Part shown: in pieces, positions 20,338 through 41,400 of the stretch
How positions within the stretch are numbered: the stretch's first letter is position 1
Layout: each line of letters opens with the position of its first letter
Source: Euleptes europaea
Taxonomy: Eukaryota; Chordata; Lepidosauria; Squamata; Sphaerodactylidae
Direction: 5' to 3'
Length of the DNA stretch: 64,000 nt
Assembly (NCBI RefSeq): GCF_029931775.1
Contig: NC_079312.1
Span: forward strand, 115,380,872 to 115,444,871
Position numbers and translations under genes: made by a program
Notes under the pieces: generated by a model
What the model was told of the DNA's origin: nothing
What the model saw: the letters and a program-made list of their open reading frames with translations, nothing else
Database searches by the model: none

Positions 20338-21060
20338 CATAAAAATAGCCCTGCTGGATCAGACCAGTGCTCCTTCTAGTCCAGCATCCTGTCTCACCCA
20401 GTGGCCAACCAGGTACTCTGGAGAGCAGGTAGGGTTGCCAGGTCCCTCTTCGCCACTGTTGGGAGGTTTTCAATGCCAAAGAGTGCCAAAGCGGCCATTT
20501 TCTCCAGGTGAACTGATCTCTATCGGCTGGAGATCAGTTGTAATAGCAGGAGATCTCCAGCTAGTACCTGGAGGTTGGCAACCCTAAGAGCAGGGCATAG
20601 AGGCTGAGGCCTTCCCCTGATGTTGCCTCCTGGCACTGGTATTCAGAGGTTTACTTTATTCATCATAGCTACTAGCCACTGGTAGACCTGTCTTCCATAA
20701 ATCTGTCTTTTACAGCTGTCTATGCCTTTGGTCATCACTACATCCTCTGGCAGCGAATACTACACTTTTAATCACTCCCTCAGCAAAAAAAGTATTCTCT
20801 TTTGTCTGTCCTGAATCAACTGCCCATCACCTTCATTGGATCCCATCAAGTTCTGATATTTTGGGAGAGGGAGAAAAAGATTTCTGTGTCCACTCTCTTT
20901 AGCCTGTGTATAATTTTATAAACCTCTATCATGCCCCCCCTCCCCCAGTCATCTCTTTTCTAGACTGAAAAGTCCCAGACTGTTCAGCCTTTCCTCATAT
21001 GAAAGAAACTCCCTCTTGGTTGCCCTGTTCTGTACTTTTGTGCTTGTGGTGGAGAAGCTG
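20338..21060 (-). mobile_element. CR1-type LINE 3' part with a hAT insertion
   Basis: The plus strand begins with the inverted CR1 3' end (CCTGCTGGATCAGACC) and continues through inverted 3' text (ATAATTTTATAAACCTCTATC) to CCTTTCCTCATATGAAAG. A hAT miniature element lies at 20430-20586. Confidence 0.75.
20430..20586 (-). mobile_element. hAT miniature element (TAGGGTTGCCA ends), internally shortened
   Basis: Same terminal repeats as the other copies, with the 8-bp duplication AGAGCAGG at 20422-20429 and 20587-20594. The copy is inverted relative to 18906 and about 45 bp shorter. Confidence 0.9.
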
Positions 21061-21488
21061 CTGGCTTTGTGAACATTGCCGTTGGCCAGGGTACAGTGTT
21101 GCCAGAATATTTGCAGAGGAGATGAAAAGGCTTCTGAGTGTCTAATGTTGCAAATAGCTGTAACCTGTGCAGGGAGGGTGCAGAAGCTCTGACCTGACAC
21201 CTGAGGTTAGCTAAAGGCAGTGGATCAAAGTAGACAATTAAAAGTGAGGCCCAGAGGAAACAATAGGTAGGGGATATACTGGGTTGGGTCCAGACTAAAT
21301 TTTCCAGGGGCAGAATGGAACTTTCTCCCCTCTCGCACTGCAGTCCACTGATCGCCACAAAATGCTGTTTCCGGGAGGTAGGGGACCTTGAGGAAGGGCA
21401 TGAGTGGAGCCTGTAGCAGAAGAGGAAATCAGTGAAACTTGCCAGTTTAGTTTGGATCCAACCCACATACAGGAGATGTGTGGCAAGC

Positions 21489-21905
21489 AGCATTTTTATT
21501 TATTTAGATATTTATGCCTGGCTTTTCTCCCCAATGGAGACCCGAGACGGCTTACAACATTGTTCACCCATCCTTTATCTTCATAACAACCTTTGTGAGG
21601 TGGGTTAGGCTGAGAGTGGCCCAAGGTCACCCAACAGCTAGGGTTGCCAACCTCCAGGTACTAGCTGGAGATCTGCTATTACAACTGATCTCCAGCCGAT
21701 AGAGATCAGTTCACCTGGAGAAAATGGCCGCTTTGGCAATTGGACTCTCTGGCATTGAAGTCCCTCCCCTCCCCAAACCCCGCCCTCCTCAGGCTCCACC
21801 CCAAAAACCTCCTGCCGGTGGCGAAGGACCTGGCAACCTTACCCAAAAGAGCTTCCATGGTGGGAATGGTTGAACATGGGTCTCCAGATCCTAGTCTGTC
21901 ACTCT
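21489..21905 (-). mobile_element. CORE-SINE interrupted by a hAT element
   Basis: The tail side and core run 21489-21638 (GCCCAAGGTCACCCAACAGC). After the hAT insertion the head side resumes at about 21842-21905 (CCAGATCCTAGTCTGTCAC). Confidence 0.7.
21639..21841 (+). mobile_element. hAT miniature element (TAGGGTTGCCA ends)
   Basis: Near full-length copy splitting a CORE-SINE. The right end is slightly changed (GGCAACCTTA) and the flanking duplication is imperfect (CCCAACAG against CCCAAAAG). Confidence 0.85.
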
Positions 21906-21924
21906 AATTTCCTTCCATCTGTCC

Positions 21925-22290
21925 CTGAGCACCAACTATGGTCATCAGGCAGCCATCTCTTGGCTATCACACCACTGAGGGTAGCCTGTCTGGCATTGAC
22001 CAGAGCCTGGGCCTTTTCTATTGTGGCTCCAGCTCTGTGGAATGGGCTCCCTGGGGGTGGGGTGGGCTCCTTGGAGGTCATCAGGAGGCGCTGCAAGGCC
22101 AACCTGTTTGCCAGGGCTTTTGAGGTGGTTTGTATGGTAGGCATTTTTTAAAGGGGGGGAGATGTGGGGTTTGCTGATTTATTTGTGGTTTAATTGAAAA
22201 GGCTTTTAACTGTTATAAGTAAGCTGCCTTGAACCATGGAAAAGTGGGATATAAATGTTCTAATAAATATATAAATAAATAATGGCTAGA
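21925..22290 (+). mobile_element. L2-like LINE 3' end
   Basis: A C-terminal coding remnant (GCTCCAGCTCTGTGGAATG, the APALWN signature of L2) and a 3'UTR ending in AAGTGGGATATAAATG with an AATAAATA tail. Confidence 0.7.
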
Positions 22291-23632
22291 CCACACTGCC
22301 TCTCAACTTTTACTTCCCTATGGAATGAATCAAAGTATAATCAGCTGAAGGTGATTTATGAAGGCATGTTTTTTTTTCTTCATTAATTTTCATTTTAGTT
22401 CACGAAGGGGATTAAATACAATACCGTGATTCTGGTTTTATATATTGAAGGGATTGAAAATTTGCTGCCCAGTAAATGAACCACTGGAGAAAGTCAACAT
22501 GAGAATGTCATGTAAATAAAAAAAAAAGCTTTTATGATTATTTGTTGATAATAGATTTTGTGGTGACCTAGAAGAAATATTTTAGCGTATTATATAACTC
22601 TTTCATTATCCCAGTTTTACACCTTTAGATAAAGATTGATTTATTTTGTACAAAGTGAATTACATGTTAATCTTGGGCTGCAATCCACAGGCACTTTCCG
22701 CTTAGAATTGCACTCTAACCAGGTCTGCTCATAAGTAGGTCCCATTCTTACTCCCTGGAAAGCATTCTTAGGATTGCAGCTGTAGTCACCTACATAAAAC
22801 TTGTAGACATCAGGAATGACCAGTCTTTTTTGAGGGGGGATTACACATGTGCTTTGTAATACTTGTTACATTAAGGCCTTTAGTGTTGGCTTGCAATTTC
22901 ATTAAAAGCTTTCATCCTCCCAGTGGCCAATCCATCTTACTGATAAATCTGTGCCATATTTTTCATTGGAATATGTCCAGCTGTAATCCATCCATTATTC
23001 AGCTTTCATTCCTGTGCTGAATATAAGAGGTAGTACCTAATGCTTTTTCAGCCAGCTCCAGGATCTGGGAATGGAAAGTCTGGCTAGAGGCACTTAGAAG
23101 GCATTGTATCCGTTTCAGCTGCCCCCTTCCCTGCAACAGAATTAGCTTGTCACAAACTGGAAATGATTGTTTGCTTTGTAGAAGCAGCTTGCTTCAAGCT
23201 GGGAATGACTGTGTGCTTTGTTTTGTTCATGGGTTTTATTTTTTAAATTAGAATGAGTTCCTACCTTGTAGAAGCAGATTGCCTTAAGCTGAAAATGTTT
23301 GCTTTGTAAAAGTGCTTAGTGGGGTCCTTACTTTCCACTGCAAGCAAAATATCATCTAATAAGTCAGCAGAATGTATTGTACTTACAGGCAGCCAACTTG
23401 GATCTTTTGTTTACTATTTCTGGGGTGCCTTTTCAAATCCAGCTGTAGTTTACCAACCACTAAAGTTATCAGTCTTTCTGTACGTACTGAAAATGTCTAT
23501 AAGGTTTGTATCTCTTGCGATTGTACTAGCTGAAATCAGTAAAAAAGAGACTTCCCCTTGTTCTCTCCCTTCAAAGGGAAATTAATTAGAACAAAGGGGT
23601 CTGGGTTCAAATTTGATACAGTGCCTCCACCA
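22291..23632. other. Intergenic stretch, little recognised
   Basis: AT-rich sequence without convincing exons. A short piece near 22675-22795 (ATTCTTAGGATTGCAGC) looks like a common reptile repeat. Confidence 0.4.
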
Positions 23633-23640
23633 AACATCTC

Positions 23641-23849
23641 TAGGGTTGCCAACCTCCAGGTACTAGCTGGAGATCTCCTGCTATTACAACTCATCTCCAT
23701 CTGATAGAGATCAGTTCACCTGGAGAAAATAGCCACTTTGGCAATTGGACTCTATGGCATTAAAGTCCCTCCCCTCCCCAAATCCTGCCTTCCTCAGGCT
23801 CCGCCCCAAAAACCTCCCACTGGTAGCGAAGAGGGACCTGGCAAACCTA
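23641..23849 (+). mobile_element. hAT miniature element (TAGGGTTGCCA ends)
   Basis: Full-length copy with the perfect 8-bp duplication AACATCTC at 23633-23640 and 23850-23857. Confidence 0.92.
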
Positions 23850-23949
23850 AACATCTCGTAAATTGTGAAGCTACTAAATGGCATTGTGTGGCTCCTGTTT
23901 ATCATCCTTCCTCAACCAACCAATGACAATTTTACAGAGAATGAAAACT

Positions 23950-24176
23950 CATTCATTACTTCAGTTATTCCCTACCTTTCTCCCCAGTGGGGATCCAAGC
24001 AGCTTATATTGTTCTTGTCTCCTCCATTTTATCCTCACAACAACCCTCTGAGGTTGGTTAGGCTGAGAGATTGGCCCACATTCACCCAGCAATCTTCCAT
24101 GGCAGAGTGGAGATTCAAACCTAGTTCTCTCAGATCCTAGTCTGACATGCTAACCACTATACCATGCTTGCTGGTT
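23950..24176 (-). mobile_element. CORE-SINE
   Basis: Inverted MIR-like unit with CTTTCTCCCCAGTGGGGATC, CCTCACAACAACCCTCTGAG and the head GCTAACCACTATACCATGC. Confidence 0.7.
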
Positions 24177-24277
24177 TACATTACACTGTGTTCATATTGA
24201 ACTGTATTTAATGTGAGGGTTGGAAAGGCAAAGAGCCTACATAAAATAGATTTCAGACAATGTGGTTCTCCTATAGC

Positions 24278-24478
24278 TAGGGTTGCCAGCTCTGGGTTGG
24301 GAAATAACGAGATTTTGGGGGCGGAGCCTAGGAGGACAGGGTTTGTGGGGGGATTTCAATGCCATCGAGTCCAATTGCCAAAGTGGCCATTTTCTCCAGG
24401 TGAACTGATCTCTATCGGCTGGAGATCAGTTGTAATAGTGGGAGATCTCAAGCTACTACCTGGAGGTTGGCAACCCTA
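24278..24478 (-). mobile_element. hAT miniature element (TAGGGTTGCCA ends)
   Basis: Full-length inverted copy with the perfect 8-bp duplication CCTATAGC at 24270-24277 and 24479-24486. Confidence 0.92.
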
Positions 24479-24486
24479 CCTATAGC

Positions 24487-25718
24487 ACAATAAATTCCCC
24501 ACTCCGTAGCAGGCTTGTTCAAGATTGTGTAGTATGATTCTCCACCTTCCCACCTGGAAGCACTGAAGTCCACGACTGTCCTTGTTGCCCTTCAAGTGGT
24601 GATGTACGAAGGTGCTGTTCTCGTTCTCTTCTAGCAGGCATTGGCATTCAATTTGTAAGTGACTTCTCTCAGACACCTCCAAGAACCAGGCAGCCCTTCC
24701 TCAGACTTGAGCTGTAGGGCTTTATAAAATACAATTCCCAACCGGCTCTCAGGCACAGTTTCTGCTAAGCTCAGATGCAGACAGCTTTCCACGGCTTGTT
24801 ATGTCTCAGAGGGGTTACTTTGATCATTTCCTTCGGTGCTGATGGAAGTCCAGTTATGGGTCTTTAGGATGATGCTACACTGAAGACAGTGGTTGTTCTT
24901 GCAGTGGTCCTTACTATGAGGCTGTGAAACACGGACATGATTGAAGTAGCATTCAAAACCTTGATGCGTATTGGAGAAAAGACATCTCTCTTTCTTCTTT
25001 GCTTGAGAAGTTAGATTAGACTATGGTTGTGGCGATTGTATTTTCTTTGTTCACTGACACATTGTTTGGATGGGAATGGATGATACCAAACTAAGGCTCC
25101 AGTGCTAAGCAAACGTGTGAAAATGGAACCCCCCTGCCTTTGCCCTGTGGGTGCTTCTCTAAGGCTCCAGCAGGTTACATTGACCGGCTGTCTGTAGGGC
25201 TAGCTGAGGACACACTGAAGATGCAAGTGAAAATATTACGAGGGGATCATTGCAGTTATCATTCATATATATGTGGTGTGTTTTTTCTGTTCAGCCTATT
25301 TATACTCTGATCATAGATGATCATATTTGCAAAGCTCTGTTTTAACTTAATTCATATTTCAGAGTGTCTCCATTACAAAAGCTATCTAGGAGTATATTCA
25401 CATGGGTCCTGAAAATGTGCTGAAGGAGAAAGGCTTGATGGTTTGTATACTGAATTTAGGTGCTCTTTGGTGAAGCCATATAATTGCTTAGCTATGTCCT
25501 TTGTGCCACTGCAGGAAACTTCATGGAAGAATTTGCTAATAGTGTTCATATTATCAGTTGGGATGTGAACAAATGGTGAAATAGATTGCAAGGAGAAGTG
25601 ATAGAACTACCTCGGCACTCATGATGTTAACCTGCACTTCGTACATCTGCAGGATCACGTGTATCTGCCTCCTGAGACCCTACAGCAACACAGAACAGAA
25701 TCCTGCATTTGCTTATAC
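24487..25718. other. Intergenic stretch, nothing firm
   Basis: No exon with homology or splice signals, and no repeat family recognised with confidence. Confidence 0.4.
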
Positions 25719-26371
25719 AGGGGTCCCCATCCTTTTTTACCCTGTGGGCACTTTTGGAATTCTGACAGCATGGTGGGTGCAGCAACAAAATGGCTGCCAC
25801 AGGAGACAGATCCTGCCACAAAATGATTGCCACAGCTTAACTTCAATAACACAGCGCAGATCCTTGTCCTCTGGTGGCATCTGCTGCCAAAGCAATGTTA
25901 AAAAAAATCTGCACAGCCAATCAAACCTCCAAGAGCCAGTGTGGTGTAGTGGTTAAGAGAGTGGTTTGGAGCAGTGGACTCTAATCTGGAGAACGGGGTT
26001 TGATTCCCTGCTCTTCCACATGAGCGGCAGAAGCTAATCTGGTGAACTGGGTTGGTTTCCCCACTACTTTACGTGAAGCTGGCTGGGTGACCTTGGGCTA
26101 GTCACACTCTCTCAGCCCCACCTACCTCACAGGGTGTCTGTTGTGGGGAGGGGAAGGTAAGGCGATTGCAAGCCGGTTTGATTCTTCCTTAAGTGGTGGA
26201 GAAAGTCGGCATATAAAAACTAACTCTTCTTCTTCAATAGTCAATCAGAAGTCGTGCTGGGAAAATACTCTACCTGGCCCTGCCCACTTTCTAAAAACAC
26301 GTGGCGGGCACAAAAAAATGGTATCACAGGTGCCATGGCACCCATGGGCACCATGTTGGGGACTCCTGGCT
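25719..26371 (+). mobile_element. hAT-like miniature element (CAGGGGTCCCC ends) split by a SINE
   Basis: The ends CAGGGGTCCCCAT and GTTGGGGACTCCTG are inverted repeats. The flanks GCTTATAC and GCTTACAC look like an 8-bp duplication with one change. Internal text GCAACAAAATGGCTGCCAC is typical of this repeat in reptiles. A CORE-SINE occupies 25931-26238. Confidence 0.7.
25931..26238 (+). mobile_element. CORE-SINE, near full length
   Basis: Complete head (GTGTGGTGTAGTGGTTAAG), core (GGTGACCTTGGGCTAGTC) and tail (ATATAAAAACTAACTCTTC), inserted in a hAT-like element. Confidence 0.88.
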
Positions 26372-26604
26372 TACACAGATGATAGTGATTTTAGAACTGT
26401 ATCCTTAGTGGTTTCAGGAGTCTGGCATTTTTATTTTTTATGGCGGTATGTTTTCAGAGCAGCAAAGCACTAACTTGCTGGCGGACCTTCTATTGTGTTA
26501 AAGGGGACATTGCCGAGAGCAAGCTTTGTCCTTGCTGTTAATGCTTGAAAGAGACAGAGCAACAGAGATTCAGACTTCACATTTATTATCCTCCCTTTTT
26601 TCCA

Positions 26605-26718
26605 GGGAGTTCTCTATGGCATTGAAATCCCTCCCCTCTCCAAACCCCTCCCTCTTCAGGTTCCACACCCAACATCTCCCGATATTTCCCAACCCGGAGC
26701 TGGGAGCTGGCAACCCTA
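26605..26718 (+). mobile_element. hAT miniature element, right half only
   Basis: Matches the right half of the TAGGGTTGCCA family (CTCTATGGCATTGAAATCCC to GGCAACCCTA). The left half is missing or too diverged. Confidence 0.75.
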
Positions 26719-27166
26719 ATAGCAGAAGGCTGTGAGAGGGTTGTTTCCATGCTCACTTGAAGGCTTGAGAGCACCCCCAGTGTAAATGTCCATCTTTATT
26801 GGCTTTCTGGAGGTGTTGTTAAGGCACATTTATTTTACTAGGCATTTGGAGATGTAACTTGTTTCCTTGGGTTTGTGCTGTGCACTCAATGAGTCATGAG
26901 TTACAGCTTTTAACTGTTTAACTTCTGATTTTAAAGGGGAATCTGGATGGCTTTTATGTTGCTTATTTTTGCACCATCCTAGACATTGGGAAGTGGTTAT
27001 AAATTGGGGAAACGCACAACGAAACAAATAGACAAAATGAAATGGTGAAAAGATATCATTGAACGTATTGAACGAAAGAGTGTTCCAGCATCCTTCCACA
27101 AGCGAATACAAAGTTCTTTTCAAAACATCAGGATGGAAAGGAGTCAGAAGCAGAGCCGGAGCTTAT

Positions 27167-27172
27167 TTTATT
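27167..27172 (-). terminator. Candidate poly(A) signal of C19orf67 homologue
   Basis: AATAAA on the minus strand about 670 bases after the stop codon; it is the first clear hexamer found downstream. Confidence 0.5.
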
Positions 27173-27840
27173 AGTAATAAATAAATACTTTTAAAAAACA
27201 AAATAAAAACTCTGGCTGTTGTTGCCTTGAGCCACAGCTAGATGACTAGAACTCAAGATGAAAATGGAGAGCGCAAAGAGGCAAAGCTGGCGAGAGGAGA
27301 CACTTATGCTGGACCCTTGGGTTCTTACAAACACCTGCAATATGTTGCGGCAGCAAAATCGTCTCTGGACAGACTCATCCGCTGAAGGAAGGAAAACAGG
27401 ACTGTTCTCACTTCTAGCCCCATCCCACTGCACCGTGTAAGGGAGCTCAGAAAAGCCTGAATATTTGCTGAAGCTGATTTACACTGAAGTAGATGGTGGT
27501 TGAATGCAAGTGGTCAGGGACCAGGCAGAGGAGGGCAGCCAAAAGAGTAACGCTCAAACCTATCGCCTTGTTTATAAAAACATCCCTCTCGTCTCCACGG
27601 TAAGCAGTGCCAGGCACTGGGGGATTAAAATGGGATCTGGAAAAAAATAAGGATCTTTTCTGCGGTCTCAACACTTAGCTGTACGAAGTAAGGGAAACGT
27701 TTGGCATGACCTCACAACACGCCATGGAAGATAACCCGCTAATGGTACAGTGCGCTTGCTGAAGTGGTGATGGCAGCACCGGGAAGGAGGAGGCCGCACC
27801 CTGTGGTGTACTGTGAAGATGCACAGCCGGTGAGAACCTT

Positions 27841-36763
<8,923 letters not shown>

Positions 36764-36884
36764 TCAGTATTCTGGTAAGAGAAGGGCAGGGAGCTAAGCA
36801 TTAATACCACTCATCTGATGCCAGACCAAAAGGGAAAGATGTCTCTTCATCCCATCCCACCTCCATCCCGTTCAAGTCAGGGTG

Positions 36885-37060
36885 GTGTCATAATGCTGTA
36901 GGACAAGGGATATCTAGATTCAAATCCCAGTGCTGACAGGAATTTAACTAGGTAACATATAATTATATTCACTCTCTCTCTTAGCCTACCTCACATGGTT
37001 ATTGCGAGGATACCATTTGGTAGGGGAGAGCATGTGTATACTGGCCTGAGCGCCTAGTAA
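36885..37060 (+). mobile_element. Old MIR/CORE-SINE remnant
   Basis: Contains TTCAAATCCCAGTGCTGAC, TTAGCCTACCTCACATGG and TTGCGAGGATACC in MIR order. It lies upstream of C19orf67. Confidence 0.5.
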
Positions 37061-37096
37061 TCATGGGCTACCAACAGTTTGAAACAAGTTGACAGT

Positions 37097-37203
37097 TATC
37101 TATACAATTGATACCCTGCCTTTCTCCCCCATGGGGACCCAAAATGGCTTGCATAATATAGGTTAGGCTGAGTGTGTGTGACTGGCCCAAGGTCACCCAG
37201 CAT
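37097..37203 (-). mobile_element. CORE-SINE tail remnant
   Basis: Inverted tail and core segment: CCTGCCTTTCTCCCCCATGG, then GGCCCAAGGTCACCCAGC. Confidence 0.6.
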
Positions 37204-38430
37204 TTATGTTATGAACTTGCTACAAAATAATACTAGCTATCTGGAAACCTTTGCTTTTTGTTTAGGAGTCACCAGGAACAAATTTCCTCTGTAGCACCTG
37301 GAGTAACAGAAAGTTACTTGTAAGGTGGGCAATGAACTCAGTACGATTTGGCTGTCTCTCTTCAAATTTCAGAGTGGGTTACTAAGATGCTCTAGTGATC
37401 CCTTTCTTCGTTGTATCAAGTTTCGGTCGCCTATATTTGGGGATACGGAGATGCTTCAATCATGAGCACAGTGAGGGACACCATCAAACCCTCCGAGGTA
37501 AATCGTAATGAGGAAGGATGAGTAGGGACATTTGGGGGAGCAGTCGTTTGAGCTGGCGACCTTTGGCAGAAAACGAGAGCCCCTACCTGTAAGTGATGCT
37601 GAATCGCGTCCACGCCAGCAGGCAAGATTGTGATTTGTGATGGTGGCCAAGATGGGCTTTTCTAGAAAGTTACGACTGTTAAGTTTCAAAAGGAGCCGGC
37701 CCCTCTCAGCCAGTAAGCTTTTACCACCATTCTGGATCCTACTCACCCAGGAGGGAGTCCTTCTTGCTCACTTCAGAACCCGCAAGCACTGATGTGCTGG
37801 GTAAGATACAGACTGTCCCAAGGAAAAGGAGGGCAAACTGGGTTACTGCGTGTGGAGGGCCCCACTTGATCATCAGTTACAGGGATACACCTGAATATCC
37901 ACACAAGATCCCGCTCAGTGGATTAATACCACACATTTATAACTGAATAGGAGACTGTCTTCAAGCCTACAGATTGCTGAGCCTTCTCAAGCCCCTTCTC
38001 TGTTTAATTCCAATAAAAAGACTTTAACACTCCCTAGTAAAGACGACCCTAAAAGAAAATTCAGTATGGACAAGACAAATCCCATTGTTGCGTATGTATA
38101 TTCAGTTTCATGACTGAAACAGGATGCCATATTTAAAAAATGCTTCAGGAGAGGAGAGCTTAACCATTTCCCCACCCTCTGTTTCTATGCTCCAAATCAT
38201 CACACCAGTTGTTCCAGTCATAGGGATCCAAAGGCATATTTTCAAGGGTAGCTACACATTTGGGATCCTGAGGGAGCTTCTGGGTGGCCAATTGGGAGCA
38301 GAGAAGCAGTGGTCATGGGAAAAGTTTTGTATTTCTCCTTTCATGTCAATTTCCTGTAATTTATCCTCTCCCGAAAGTTTTTGTTTTTAAAAAAAGTCCA
38401 AACAGATTTTTGTTTGCATTTGTGAATAAC
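37204..38430. other. Stretch upstream of C19orf67, nothing firm
   Basis: It should hold the C19orf67 promoter, but there is no CpG island and I cannot place a transcription start. A minus-strand frame at 37746-37456 has no recognisable product. Confidence 0.4.
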
Positions 38431-38432
38431 AT

Positions 38433-38438
38433 TTTATT
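38433..38438 (-). terminator. Candidate minus-strand poly(A) signal
   Basis: AATAAA on the minus strand, followed by TGTTATTC and then a T-rich tract. It could end a very long PKN1 3'UTR or an unknown transcript. A second candidate AATAAA is at 41011-41016. Confidence 0.3.
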
Positions 38439-38439
38439 A

Positions 38440-41400
38440 GGCCCTGAGTGTGTGTGAGAGAGAGGATGTGTGGGTTTAATGATGTAAGTAGCAGAAGTGT
38501 CTTATTCCGCTGGTCCTGATGGGACATAGACTGTCTGTAAGGTATGAGTGGTCCAAAGATCATCCAGTGAGCTTCATGGCTGACCAAGGATTAGCCGGGA
38601 GTTGGTAGCATTTGGGTTTGGAATTCACATCGTACACAGGAGGGGATCGGTATGCTAGAGCAATACATGCCTGTTTTGGGGGTTATGGGGGCTCTCTGTA
38701 GCTCTCCATGAAACTGGTGGGAGCAGCAACCATGGACTGAAGCGGGGTTGTCAGGAGTCACTGACTCAGCACTGGCTCCCCCCCCCCCCCAACAGTATTA
38801 GGACAAATCAACAGGCTGCATTGTAGGGGTGTCATAGGGCATTATCTGTCAGCCTGTGCCATCCCCATCTTCAGTAGGGGGCAGCCCAATTCTGGACTAA
38901 ATGACAGGAAGGTCATAAACACTCTAGCTCTTTTTCAGTCTGCAGCATGGGGGATAACAATAACGGACCACTTTTCAGTGTTGTTATATGCCATTCTCGC
39001 TCACCATCAGTCATCTCTACTTGGGAGTATGGAAACAACACTCCATTATGTTGCAGGGTTGTTGCAAGTCATACTTTTTCTCACTTCCGATCTGCAATAT
39101 GAAGGTAATAATACTAGACCATTTACTTATCCCTTCTTCATGCAAGAAGTATTTCGCAGGGTGATTTGATATTTGCTCTTTTCCCCACTCAACAATAAGC
39201 TGGAATCTGACACCTAGAGGTTGACACAGAGAATTGGGTTTGAGAGGCTAAATGGTATCTTCCTGGAGACCCCAGAAAAGGATTCTTTGACCCACTAAGG
39301 GTAGGCAAACAAAATCCCTTGGCACAGAGGGAATGGAGGTTCACGTTGGCTGATGCCATGTGGAGATAACGTGCAGGAGCGAGCTCTCACATCAGACTCC
39401 ATCTTGGATGGCAGCCATTGCCACATAGAACAGATAAAGACCGGCTGCCTGGACGAAGACTTCAAGGTAATGTAAAGCTTTTAGAATACTATAACTTCTA
39501 AGTTTAAAAACCTGCCACACAACAATATCACCTAGGGTATGTATATCACTGAATATCACGTGTTTACATTTTCCCTTTGCATTCCTTGCTCAATCTATTG
39601 CTATAGACTATGCACCTTTTCTTCTTAAAAAATTCTTTACTATTTTAAATACTGATAGTGGTTATCTGTACCACATATACCTCCACCGTTCAAACATGCT
39701 ATTTCAGCCAGGTGCCAGGGGAAAGCAGGTGGCCAGTTGCTAGATCACTATTTCCTCAGGAGTGCAGACCATCACTGTGGTAACCAGACCTTGGGTAGTG
39801 GGAAATGTGGGCAGGAGGAGAACAGCATCATGGTAGGGAAGGTTGGGCGTACTGGCCCTCTTCGTTGGTAATTCCTAAAATGGCCAAGTGGTGGCAGATT
39901 ACTGAACAAAAGGATCACCCCCTCTGAGAGCTGGGTGAGTCAAGAGAGTGGTGTGTCACCGGGTGAAGACTTGGGACAGTTGCTGGGTGCCTCAGAGAAG
40001 GCTGAAGGGAGCAGCGCTCACAGGTCAACAGGGCCGTTTCACCACAACCAGTTACACTTCAGCAGTCACCTTGTTCTGTTTTTCTTAAACTGGTAACTTT
40101 CAGCTAGCACCTGCTTGATGGGCACATTTGGGGGCATCTATTTCCAGGCAAAAAGGAGAGGCCACCTTTAAGCTGTCCTGTACAGAGGACGTGTTTTAAA
40201 AACAGGTAGATGAATGTGCCCTATTCTGATTTTAAAAGGCTATTTTGTCACCCCCTCCTGCAAATATAAAAGAAGTCAATACGGTCGAAGATGGAAAATC
40301 TCCAGAACGACCAGGGTTCGAATAAAGGTTCTAGTCTTTGAAGCATTTACATATTAATTTCAGTCAGTGCAGAGCACTTAAATTGATGAAACACCTACAC
40401 CTTTTCTTTCCTCCTTGGCACGGGAACCTCTACAGTAGGTAAGCAGAGCTTTCAGAAGTCGTTGCTTGGGTAAAAGTCTTTTTTTTTGGTCTCATTTACA
40501 CCAAATTCCATACTGATCCAGTATGGATCAACTTTGCCACCACACCATTTGTTAAGTCATTATGTTCGCTTTATGAACAATGGTTCTACACAACAAAAAG
40601 ACCCAAGAAAATTGTTATAATTCACATGTTATTACTGAGAGCAGCAGGAATACCTACCGTGTGCCATGCAATACAGGAACCACAGCAGGAAGGGTTAATA
40701 AATTACTGAGGCCTGGCGGGTGGATAAAGACCAGCCTATCGCCTCTACATTGGGCATTAACAATCAAATTGATTCAACAAAAAGAATTTGGTTAAATCAT
40801 GAAATCTCCTTCACCCTACATATAAAACTGGATAGGATGCCGCACATATTCTGTAGAATCTCATGGTGTGGGTGGTGGAGAAGACTGGCTGAAGTGGCTA
40901 CAAAGCTGGTCAGAAAAATTAAGAAGCCCAGCAATTTCAACATCACGCAAAAGAATGCTGGGTACAGAAGGTGCATTAGTGGAGGCAGATGGAGATGGCT
41001 GTATCAGCACTTTATTCCAGTAAACTGCTATCCGTGCTATGTGTTTTAGCTGAATCAATTACCTTGTTCCCTAAATTCTATCCTACAGAGACTTATTTTG
41101 TACTAGGAACAGCTTTCACAGGTTAATGAAGATGTACAAACTTGGAGGGAGGCTGTCTGATTAAATCAATCTCAGAAGCGGACACACACAGAAAAGATGT
41201 CCAGCTAGTTTTACTGCTGATAGTTCATAGATCTAACGCTATTAGCAGAAGATTCACAAAGCTAGAATAAACCAGCGTTATGGCAACGAAACCGCACAAT
41301 CCAGCAGGAAAAGTAGAATCACAGTAGTTCAAGATTTATCCTCATTGGCTGCCAACAGGGCAAGGCCAATTTACACAAACTGGAACTCCAGCCCAAATGG

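Noticed and set aside
37456-37746. Possible upstream exon of C19orf67
   Set aside because: The frame has no similarity to the family and no good donor in phase; the ATG at 36748 matches the human start.
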